Both the position numbers and the translations under genes were made by a program. DNA of 64,000 nucleotides from JAMZMI01 sp964353015. Its GTDB lineage: Bacteria; Bacteroidota; Bacteroidia; Cytophagales; Cyclobacteriaceae. Under the pieces are notes generated by a model. It saw only the letters and a list, made by a program, of their open reading frames with translations. It did not search any database and was not told the origin of the DNA. The DNA is taken from NCBI GenBank assembly GCA_964353015.1, contig CAYGUA010000006.1:1-64000 (forward strand), given 5' to 3'. Of this stretch, positions 1 to 6,421 are shown piece after piece (position 1 is the stretch's first letter; each line of letters opens with the position of its first letter).

Positions 1-194
1 ATCTAACCAATGAGCAGGTGACACAGTGGACAAAGATTCATGAAAAATACGAATCGTCCTTATCGAATCGATCCAAGGCACAGGAAACCAGGCAGGCTAT
101 GGGGAAGGAACTGGAAGCTACACTCACAGAAGAGCAACTGGAGAAATTCAAAAAGATGAGAGAAAGTCTAAAACCCCCAAGAGGAGGAAATTAA
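1..194 (+). CDS. C-terminal part of a small LTxxQ-motif (Spy/CpxP-like) protein, 5' end outside window
   Basis: An open frame enters from the left edge (first full codon at position 3) and stops with TAA at 192-194, giving 63 visible residues. They are highly charged and helical, and carry LTNEQ near the beginning and LTEEQ about 40 residues later. Paired LTxxQ motifs are typical of the Spy/CpxP/CnrP group of small periplasmic helical proteins that act as chaperones or metal/stress sensors. The tail is basic and proline/glycine rich (KPPRGGN). The N-terminus, and therefore any signal peptide, is not visible, so export is assumed. The family call is an inference from a short stretch. Confidence 0.6.
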   Translation, partial: LTNEQVTQWTKIHEKYESSLSNRSKAQETRQAMGKELEATLTEEQLEKFKKMRESLKPPRGGN

Positions 195-250
195 AAGTGA
201 TTATTTTTTATTACGACATTTAAAACGATGACTAATGATTATGCCTGCCT

Positions 251-272
251 CTGTCGGTGTTATCACCGACAG
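251..272. repeat. Perfect 9-bp hairpin, TTAT loop
   Basis: CTGTCGGTG (251-259) pairs perfectly with CACCGACAG (264-272) around TTAT. It is followed by mixed sequence, not a T-tract. The central GTGTTATCAC is the exact reverse complement of GTGATAACAC in the hairpin at 340-365. Confidence 0.7.
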
Positions 273-339
273 ACGTGATATCGTCGGCTAAGATTCATCT
301 TCGGTTCTAATTGGAAGTGCAACTCGCATTCGGAATCTC

Positions 340-365
340 CTTTGCCGGTGATAACACAGGCAAAG
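340..365. repeat. 11-bp hairpin with one mismatch, ATAA loop
   Basis: CTTTGCC-G-GTG (340-350) pairs with CAC-A-GGCAAAG (355-365) with one internal G/A mismatch. The ATAA loop is complementary to the TTAT loop of the upstream hairpin, and the two central 10-mers form an inverted repeat. They could be inverted copies of one element or a kissing-loop pair. Confidence 0.65.
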
Positions 366-593
366 GCTAGTAAATTAATTATATTCATCAGAATCCTGTA
401 AAGGCTGGTTTAGCAAAGCAGCTAAATAATCAAGCCAAATTGCCAAATACACAGCTTAAATGACTGTGTCCCCTATTTTGTCCCCCTGCCTTACTCCAGT
501 GACGGTTGCACTATTCTCTATAATTGCCACATCAAAACTAGTCCTGCCAAATTTGGGATTTTTTGAAAACCATGATCGGTTAATTACAGAGTT

Positions 594-1082
594 ATGAAAC
601 ACAAAAAATCAATTGTGAGTATAGTATTCCTCTTCGTAGTGTCAGGAGGTGTGTACGCACAAGAAAACACGAGTGCCTCAGGTGGTGAAGCAACAGGAAG
701 TGGCGGCACAGCGAGCTACTCTGTAGGTCAGATAGTTTACACTACCAATATTGGAACAAACGGAAGCGTGTCACAGGGAGTACAGCAGACTTTTCAGGTT
801 GTAGAGACTACCACTGTCTTGGGAGAAGAAAATGCCGCCGCTGAAATCAGCGTTTATCCCAACCCTGTAGTCAATTATTTCACTTTGCAGGTTGGCAGTC
901 AAAAGTTTGAAACGATCAGCTATCAGCTGATGGATGTTCAAGGACGCATAATTGAAGAGGAAAAATTGGAAGAAAACAACACCACCATCAACATGGAAGG
1001 ATTGTCTCAATCGACATATTTTCTGAAAGTAGTAAATGACAAAAACAAATCAATCAAAGTATTCAAAATCATAAAAAAATAA
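594..1082 (+). CDS. Secreted protein with type IX secretion C-terminal sorting domain
   Basis: This is a 162-residue protein. An N-terminal signal peptide (MKHKKS, then a hydrophobic stretch ending near VYAQ) is followed by a Ser/Gly/Thr-rich segment of a kind common in small secreted Bacteroidota proteins (GGTASYSVGQIVY). From about residue 85 there is a type A sorting domain: VYPNPVVNYFTLQV, then a beta-rich run ending KVFKIIKK. In this family the C-terminal domain directs export across the outer membrane by the Por (type IX) system and is normally cleaved. There is little room for a catalytic domain, so the mature protein is short and its role is unknown. It ends 2 nt before the next gene, so the two are probably co-transcribed. 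Confidence 0.85.
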   Translation: MKHKKSIVSIVFLFVVSGGVYAQENTSASGGEATGSGGTASYSVGQIVYTTNIGTNGSVSQGVQQTFQVVETTTVLGEENAAAEISVYPNPVVNYFTLQVGSQKFETISYQLMDVQGRIIEEEKLEENNTTINMEGLSQSTYFLKVVNDKNKSIKVFKIIKK

Positions 1083-1084
1083 GA

Positions 1085-2191
1085 ATGAATAAGAAAATAT
1101 TTACCCTGGCCATAATACTGATCTCTGTAGTAAGCCTATGGGCACAAAGCCCTGAAAAAATGAGCTACCAGGCAGTAGTACGAAACTCAAGCAATGCACT
1201 GGTAACTTCTGCCACTGTAGGAATGAAAATAAGCATCTTGGAAGGTAATGCTAATGGAAACTCGATTTACGTAGAAACACAAACACCTGGTACCAATAGC
1301 AACGGACTAATAAGTTTAGAAATAGGCACAGGCACAGTAGTGAGTGGCGCTTTTTCCACGATCGACTGGGCAGATGGCCCGTACTTTATCAAGACGGAAA
1401 TTGATCCAATAGGTGGCACCACTTATACCATCACAGGTACAAGCCAACTGATGAGTGTCCCCTATGCACTCTATGCTAAAACCGCTGAGACCGCAGAAAC
1501 CGCCCTCATGGCCAATACCGCCACAACAGCTACTACTGCACTTACCGCAAACACAGCTACACATGCTGAAACAGCTACTTCGGCAGTAACAGCTGAAAAC
1601 GTAACCAACGACATGGTAAACGATGCAGATGCGGATCCAGCGAATGAAATTCAGACTTTAACAGTCTCTCAAACAGGAGACACCTTGACTATCAGTGGAG
1701 GAAACTCGGTATTGGTACCGGGTATAAGTGCATTGAACTATCCAATAGAAATTGGTTCTTATGCACATGGTGGAGTAGTATTCTGGTTAGATGGAAATGG
1801 TGGCGGATTGGTTTGCGCCATAGAGGATCAAAATTCAGCTAGTGTCACAACCTGGCACAACGGTACCAATACAAATACAACCGCGGTAGGCACAGCCATT
1901 GGTACTGGTCAAGCAAATACTACGATTATCATAAATAGTCAAGGTTCGGGCACATATGCGGCAAAATTATGCGCCGATTTAACGTTAAACGGTTACTCTG
2001 ATTGGTTCTTACCTTCTAAAGATGAATTAAATGAAATGTTTATCAATAGAACATTGATAAACGCTACGTCGGTAGCCAATGGAGGTGCTGCATTTACATT
2101 ACACTATTGGAGTTCGTCTCAGCAAGATGGCAACTCTAACAACGCTTGGATTCAATTTTTAAACAGTGGTGGATCTCAGCAACTTAATTAA
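1085..2191 (+). CDS. Secreted protein with C-terminal DUF1566/Lcl-like domain, probably frameshifted at its last codons
   Basis: The frame reads 368 residues. A signal peptide (cleavage near SLWAQ) precedes a beta-rich N-terminal domain (SYQAVVRNSSNALV... ending SVPYALYAKTA) of a kind common before stalks in Bacteroidota surface proteins. Residues about 131-170 are a low-complexity Thr/Ala/Glu stalk. From about residue 225 comes a DUF1566 (Lcl-like) domain (GGVVFWLDGNGGGLV, WFLPSKDELNEMF, HYWSSSQ). The frame stops at QQLN, but the +1 frame continues without a gap through AKGNTAYVRAIRAF to a TAA at 2235-2237, which is the usual ending of such domains. A single inserted T near 2188 explains this. 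Start choice follows the signal peptide. Confidence 0.85.
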   Translation: MNKKIFTLAIILISVVSLWAQSPEKMSYQAVVRNSSNALVTSATVGMKISILEGNANGNSIYVETQTPGTNSNGLISLEIGTGTVVSGAFSTIDWADGPYFIKTEIDPIGGTTYTITGTSQLMSVPYALYAKTAETAETALMANTATTATTALTANTATHAETATSAVTAENVTNDMVNDADADPANEIQTLTVSQTGDTLTISGGNSVLVPGISALNYPIEIGSYAHGGVVFWLDGNGGGLVCAIEDQNSASVTTWHNGTNTNTTAVGTAIGTGQANTTIIINSQGSGTYAAKLCADLTLNGYSDWFLPSKDELNEMFINRTLINATSVANGGAAFTLHYWSSSQQDGNSNNAWIQFLNSGGSQQLN

Positions 2192-2330
2192 TGCCAAGGG
2201 AAATACGGCTTACGTTCGTGCTATAAGAGCTTTTTAAGTAATTTAAAGACTGGGTGTTTTAAGTGAGTGCCCAATAGAGTAAACTGATGACAGTCCTACC
2301 TGAGAAACTCCATATGTTTAAAAACTAGAG

Positions 2331-2358
2331 GCTGCCTATGATCGCGTAGGCAGCTTTC
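2331..2358 (+). terminator. Intrinsic terminator downstream of the DUF1566 gene
   Basis: GCTGCCTA (2331-2338) pairs with TAGGCAGC (2347-2354) around an 8-nt loop and is followed by TTTCTA. The stem is perfect and GC-rich. The T-tract is short, so termination may be partial. Confidence 0.65.
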
Positions 2359-2516
2359 TACTACAAACGTGCCTCATAAACACAAAAACGGATTCAAACT
2401 TTTTTAGCCTGGGAAGCCTAGTCTTGGTTCTAAAACTCCATTTCCTATCTTTAAGTTGATAAATCAGCTTCTTGAAATAATAATTTGATGGGAAGCTAGA
2501 GGTTGTGGCCAAATAA

Positions 2517-2551
2517 GATCCAGAATTGATATCTTAAATCAATTCTGGATC
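2517..2551 (-). terminator. 14-bp hairpin at the 3' end of the SnoaL-like lipoprotein gene
   Basis: GATCCAGAATTGAT (2517-2530) pairs perfectly with the segment at 2538-2551 around a 7-nt loop. On the minus strand it is followed by TTATTT, on the plus strand by TTTC. It lies 25 nt beyond the minus-strand stop codon at 2577 and can serve both directions. Confidence 0.65.
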
Positions 2552-2576
2552 TTTCAGAGTTCAATTGAAAGGCTGA

Positions 2577-3461
2577 TTAAAATCCAAACATTCCATTGTC
2601 ATTCGCCAAACCTTCGGCAGGAATTTCTTGAATCACATCCCAATGCTCCACTGCTTTACCATTTTCAAAGCGTAACAAATCGTAAAAGACTTGCTTTTTA
2701 CCACTCCATTCTCCCTCGCTTACGGTCAACACGAAGTTGCCCTCACCCAATACTTTATGGATTTTGGTGTATTTGAACATATTGTTTTGAGAAGTGAGAT
2801 ATTGAACGGCCTCTACAATACCAGCCAATCCATCTTTTATACCAGGATTATGTTGATCGTATTGTTCCGTACTGATATAATCGGTGATTTTATTCGGGTT
2901 TTTACCCATCAAAATATCTTCAACCATCGCCTTAGCTAACGTTTTGTTCGCCTCAGTTTTATCCAAGTCTGATGCGGTTGTCGGTCCATCTGTCTGAGTT
3001 CTTCCGCTTGCAGTTTCTTTTATCAAAGGAGTCATGGCATCCCAGTGCTCAGCTACTCTGCCGTTATTGTCTAATCGGATAATATCAAAGGATATCATTT
3101 CATCAGCACCAAATGGCTTGGCATTCCGCCAAATGTTATGCATGAACACATAATTACCATCTTGAAACATCCGAATATTTTCAGCGGTCGTTCCGTATTC
3201 TTGCAGTACAGGCAGCATTTGGATAAAAGGCTCTAACCCTGTTGGGATAAATGGATTGTGCTGGATGTAGTTGGCATTAGCCAATTCTCTCATCTTATCG
3301 GGATTTTGTTGCAATACCGCCCCTAAAAAAGTGCCTACGATTTCTTTTTTGCTCATATTGATAACTTTTGATTGATTTTGATCGCTTGTTGATTTTGTTT
3401 TATTTGTACTGCAGGATGCGAGGATACCTGTTAGTAGAATTACCGTTATTACTCTTCTCAT
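2577..3461 (-). CDS. Lipoprotein with two SnoaL-like (NTF2-fold) domains
   Basis: A 294-residue protein. The N-terminus (MRRVITVILLTGILASC) is a lipoprotein signal with the lipid-modified Cys at residue 17. Two similar halves follow, each with a SnoaL-like pattern: YIQHNPFIPTG...EHWDAM in the first and YDQHNPGIKDG...EHWDVI in the second. The matching QHNP and EHWD signatures show an internal duplication. SnoaL-like proteins have an NTF2 cone fold that binds small molecules and sometimes catalyses ring chemistry; substrate cannot be read here. It is divergent from an HxlR-type regulator across a 117-bp gap with three spaced repeats, so that regulator probably controls it. A 14-bp hairpin follows the gene. 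Confidence 0.85.
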   Translation of the reverse strand: MRRVITVILLTGILASCSTNKTKSTSDQNQSKVINMSKKEIVGTFLGAVLQQNPDKMRELANANYIQHNPFIPTGLEPFIQMLPVLQEYGTTAENIRMFQDGNYVFMHNIWRNAKPFGADEMISFDIIRLDNNGRVAEHWDAMTPLIKETASGRTQTDGPTTASDLDKTEANKTLAKAMVEDILMGKNPNKITDYISTEQYDQHNPGIKDGLAGIVEAVQYLTSQNNMFKYTKIHKVLGEGNFVLTVSEGEWSGKKQVFYDLLRFENGKAVEHWDVIQEIPAEGLANDNGMFGF

Positions 3462-3480
3462 ATGATATAAATTTATTACT

Positions 3481-3558
3481 TTTGTTTCGCAAGCAATATT
3501 ATATAATAACTTTCAATACGCAAGCAATAATGGAAATAAATTTCATTTTGCAAGTAAT
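3481..3558 (+). promoter_or_regulatory. Three CGCAAGCAAT-type direct repeats between lipoprotein and HxlR genes
   Basis: CGCAAGCAAT occurs at 3488-3497 and 3519-3528, and TGCAAGTAAT at 3549-3558. The spacings of 31 and 30 bp are close to three helical turns, so the sites face the same side of the DNA. A possible plus-strand promoter overlaps them (TTTG at 3481-3484, TAACTTTC at 3507-3514, 22-nt spacer). They are good candidates for operators of the adjacent HxlR-type regulator, but this is an inference from position. Confidence 0.5.
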
Positions 3559-3578
3559 ATTAATTAGAGCATTAACCT

Positions 3579-4010
3579 ATGCGACAGGATTTCAGATGTA
3601 ATTGCCCGTTTACCTCAGCCTTGGATGTTGTAGGTGACAAGTGGATGTTGGTTATTGTCAAGCAAATGCTAATCGAAGGCAAAGAAACATTTAAAGACTT
3701 TACGGAAAGTGAAGAAGCTATTGCTACGAATATTCTTTCAGCCAAACTCAAAATTTTGGAGGAAGTGGGAATCATTATCAAAACCAAACGTCCATATAAT
3801 AAAAAGGAAAACCTCTATCTTTTAACAGATAAGGGCTTGGCTTTGGCGCCTGTACTTGTAGAGCTTGCAAATTGGAGCGATGGCCATCTCAGAGACATTC
3901 ATCCGACCATTGTAAATGGAGAAACAATGGAATTACTACGGAATGACAAAGTAGCTTTTGCGAGCGAGTTAGAGAAAAAATACAGGGAAAAATTGGCTGC
4001 AATCAGGTAG
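3579..4010 (+). CDS. HxlR-family winged-helix transcriptional regulator
   Basis: A 143-residue protein beginning MRQDFRCNCPF, the usual cysteine-containing N-terminus of HxlR proteins. It continues TSALDVVGDKWMLVIVKQML, and LSAKLKILEEVGII supplies the recognition-helix region, followed by a wing and LTDKGLALAPVL. Members are dimeric DNA-binding proteins that respond to aldehydes, quinones or redox stress, often through the conserved N-terminal Cys (here Cys7 and Cys9). It is transcribed away from the SnoaL-like lipoprotein gene, with three spaced repeats in the gap. The C-terminal extension (about residues 110-143) is longer than in minimal family members. The inducer is unknown. Confidence 0.9.
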   Translation: MRQDFRCNCPFTSALDVVGDKWMLVIVKQMLIEGKETFKDFTESEEAIATNILSAKLKILEEVGIIIKTKRPYNKKENLYLLTDKGLALAPVLVELANWSDGHLRDIHPTIVNGETMELLRNDKVAFASELEKKYREKLAAIR

Positions 4011-4065
4011 ACCGCCCTTAGTCATAAGACGTACCTGATAAACACAACATGCCTCACAGAAAAAT

Positions 4066-4094
4066 AAAGCTCTTGTCGTAAAATCAAGAGTTTT
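4066..4094 (+). terminator. Intrinsic terminator after the HxlR gene
   Basis: AAAGCTCTTG (4066-4075) pairs with CAAGAGTTTT (4085-4094), with one G-T wobble, around a 9-nt loop. The right arm itself ends in four T. It lies 55 nt after the HxlR stop codon. Confidence 0.6.
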
Positions 4095-4127
4095 GAAACT
4101 TTATCAGCCAACTTAAACATTTAAAAA

Positions 4128-4562
4128 ATGCAAAAGATAGAAATCATAAGAACCGGAGAAGGTGAAAATTACAACTACTCACAAGATCATTGTTTTGTCA
4201 AGCTTTCCTCCCATCACACGAATGGAGAACTATGCTTTGTAGAGGATACTTTGAAGCCAGGATTTTATCTTGGAAGACATCATCACAAAATCATGACCGA
4301 AGTATTTTACATACTAGAAGGTGAGGTTGAGCTCATATTTGATGATGAGACGATCATCTGCAAGGCAGGAGATACCATCACGGTTCCACCCAATGTATGG
4401 CATGCTGCAAAATGTGAAAAAGGAGGGAAAATGTTGACAATATTCAAAAATGGTCAGTTTGACCTATACCTAGAAGCAATATCCAAAATGAAAGATGAGG
4501 ATTTTGCTAATGCCCAGCTGATGAAAGATTTGTCAGCCAAATTCGATATCTACCAGGATTGA
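4128..4562 (+). CDS. Small cupin-domain protein
   Basis: A 144-residue single-domain cupin. Motif 1 is GRHHHKIMTEVFYILEGEVE (residues about 49-68), with the histidines and glutamate expected to bind a metal. Motif 2 is GDTITVPPNVWHAA (about 83-96), with the fourth ligand histidine. This metal-binding beta-barrel is found in isomerases, dioxygenases and sugar-binding proteins, and the sequence does not pick one. There is no signal peptide, so the protein is cytoplasmic. It follows the HxlR terminator and appears to be a separate unit. ATG is preceded by an A-rich stretch typical of Bacteroidota starts. Confidence 0.85.
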   Translation: MQKIEIIRTGEGENYNYSQDHCFVKLSSHHTNGELCFVEDTLKPGFYLGRHHHKIMTEVFYILEGEVELIFDDETIICKAGDTITVPPNVWHAAKCEKGGKMLTIFKNGQFDLYLEAISKMKDEDFANAQLMKDLSAKFDIYQD

Positions 4563-4799
4563 AACACAGTTTTTAATGCATTTGGTCTTGTCCATGGAAA
4601 CAGATTTTTACATTGATAAATCGACAATATCGGGCTATTGACAGATGGATGATCTACCGAAACCTGTGCACAAAATTTCCAAACTTCAGCATTATTCATT
4701 TCATATCAGAAAATAAACAAAAACATCATCAGGTCATCCTTGTTTATCTCTCGTCATCCGTGCGCATGACATATTGATGGGTGAAGAGCTAAATTCAGC

Positions 4800-6272
4800 A
4801 TGCTGAAGGAAATAAACATTGTATGGATAAAGCGTGACCTGAGGTTGCAGGATCATGAACCTCTGCTACATGCCGAGGCGGCACAGTTGGACTATCTGCC
4901 GATTTATGTTTTTGAGCCTTCCGCATTGGCCTATCCTGATAGCTCCATGAGACATCAGCAGTTTATCTATCATTCACTTATGGAAATGAATGCACAGCTG
5001 AAAAATTATGATCGGGAGGTTATCATTTTTCATGCTGAGGCCATTGATGTATTCGAATTTCTTAGCGCTAAATACCAAATAAACACCGTTTACTCCTACC
5101 AGGAATCAGGCATCCTTTCTACCTGGAATCGTGACAAAAGAGTGGCTAAATTCCTCAAGGAGAAAGGATCGAGATGGAATCAATATCAGCGAGATGGAAT
5201 CATTCGAGGAATTAGAAATCGGGTAGGCTGGGATCAAAAATGGTACACCACAGCACATGCAGAAATAATCAAAAACACTTATACAAAAGGTTCTTTAAAA
5301 TTTCAGGATCCTCCTTTTCAGCTTTCTGTTTCATTCAAAAAGCAGCTGGAACAATATCCGGAATCTATGCAAAAACCAGGCAGCATTTATGCCTGGAAAT
5401 ACCTCACATCTTTCTGCAGTGATCGGGGAAAAAACTACAGCAAACACATTTCAAAACCGATGGAAAGCAGGAAATCCTGCGGCCGCATCTCCCCCTATCT
5501 TGCTTGGGGAAACATCAGCATCCGTCAGGCTTATCAGTTCGTAAAGCAGCATCCAAGCTACACGACAAACAAGCGGAGTTTCAACGGACTTTTGACCAGA
5601 CTCAAGTGGCATTGTCACTTCATTCAAAAATTTGAAGTGGAGTGTGATTACGAAACCATTTGTGTCAATCGAGGTTATGAAGCCATGACATTCAACGGCG
5701 ACAAAAATGTGATTCAAGCATGGGAAGAAGGCCGCACTGGCTTCCCTTTGGTTGACGCCTGCATGAGGTGTCTGATCGAGACTGGATGGATCAATTTCCG
5801 GATGAGAGCCATGTTGGTTTCCACATTTTGCCATTTGCTGGATTGCAATTGGAAAGATGGCGTGTATCATTTGTCCAGGTTATTTCTAGATTATGAGCCG
5901 GGCATTCACTACACGCAGTTTCAGATGCAAGCTGGCACTACGGGCATCAATACGGTAAGAATATATAATCCTGTGAAGCAGTCCAAAGATCACGACCCTG
6001 ACGGTGTATTTATCAAAAAATGGGTTCCTGAATTGCGTGAGCTCCCAGTAAAATTTATTCATGAGCCGTGGACCTTGACTGAGCTCGACAAACAATATCT
6101 CAATTTGAACCTGATTTATCCCGCGCCAGTGGTAGACTTGGCTGAAAGTGGAAAAAAAGCCCGGGCTAAAATCTGGGAACAAAGAAAAGAGCCCACTGTA
6201 AAGGCAGAAAACGGACGCATCATTGAGATTCACACGCGTCCAAAAACCAAAGGAAAAGCAGCACCAAAATGA
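4800..6272 (+). CDS. Cryptochrome/deoxyribodipyrimidine photolyase family flavoprotein
   Basis: A 490-residue protein. The N-terminal alpha/beta domain starts IVWIKRDLRLQDHEPL. The C-terminal FAD domain shows GRISPYLAWGNISIRQAY, TGFPLVDACMRCLIETGW, NFRMRAMLVSTF and RIYNPVKQSKDHDPDG. Family members use blue light and FADH- to repair pyrimidine dimers, or act as light sensors. Aligned by eye with E. coli PhrB, the segment NNGGWQW is HYTQFQM here. The asparagine near flavin N5 and the terminal tryptophan of the classical electron chain would then be replaced, while the middle tryptophan (NWKDG) is kept. The role (repair or signalling) is therefore open. Its TGA overlaps the ATG of a DUF2256 gene and a second photolyase follows. 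Confidence 0.9.
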   Translation: MLKEINIVWIKRDLRLQDHEPLLHAEAAQLDYLPIYVFEPSALAYPDSSMRHQQFIYHSLMEMNAQLKNYDREVIIFHAEAIDVFEFLSAKYQINTVYSYQESGILSTWNRDKRVAKFLKEKGSRWNQYQRDGIIRGIRNRVGWDQKWYTTAHAEIIKNTYTKGSLKFQDPPFQLSVSFKKQLEQYPESMQKPGSIYAWKYLTSFCSDRGKNYSKHISKPMESRKSCGRISPYLAWGNISIRQAYQFVKQHPSYTTNKRSFNGLLTRLKWHCHFIQKFEVECDYETICVNRGYEAMTFNGDKNVIQAWEEGRTGFPLVDACMRCLIETGWINFRMRAMLVSTFCHLLDCNWKDGVYHLSRLFLDYEPGIHYTQFQMQAGTTGINTVRIYNPVKQSKDHDPDGVFIKKWVPELRELPVKFIHEPWTLTELDKQYLNLNLIYPAPVVDLAESGKKARAKIWEQRKEPTVKAENGRIIEIHTRPKTKGKAAPK

Positions 6273-6421
6273 GTATCAAAAAAAGTGACCTGCCAACTAA
6301 AATGTGTCCGATTTGTAATCGCCCATTTACCTGGCGTAAAAAATGGACGAAAGACTGGGACAATGTGAAATACTGTAGCGAAAAATGCAAGCGAAATAAA
6401 AACCATGAAAAAATCTGCTAA
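6269..6421 (+). CDS. DUF2256 zinc-ribbon-like small protein
   Basis: A 50-residue ORF overlapping the photolyase stop as ATGA (6269-6272) and overlapping the next gene by 17 nt, so it is translationally coupled on both sides. It contains MCPICNRPFTWRKKW followed by W-D-N-V-K-Y-C-S-E-K-C: two CxxC-type pairs (Cys13/16 and Cys36/40) that could bind zinc, and the RPFxWRKKW signature of DUF2256. Genes of this family are often found beside photolyase/cryptochrome genes, which this context repeats. Function is unknown; partner, chaperone or nucleic-acid binding roles for the photolyase are possible. Confidence 0.88.
   Translation: MSIKKSDLPTKMCPICNRPFTWRKKWTKDWDNVKYCSEKCKRNKNHEKIC

Larger units (their letters stand above)
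195..593. other. 399-bp intergenic region with two GC-rich hairpins
   Basis: No credible reading frame was seen. The region holds two hairpins, annotated separately at 251-272 and 340-365, whose loops are complementary to each other. No run of T follows either hairpin, so they do not look like ordinary intrinsic terminators. No clear TAnnTTTG promoter was found before the gene at 594; a weak TATAATTG lies at 519-526. Confidence 0.6.
2238..2576. other. Intergenic region with two terminator-like hairpins
   Basis: No gene was recognised. The region separates the plus-strand secreted-protein pair from a minus-strand lipoprotein gene. It carries one terminator suited to each side (2331-2358 and 2517-2551). 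Confidence 0.6.
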
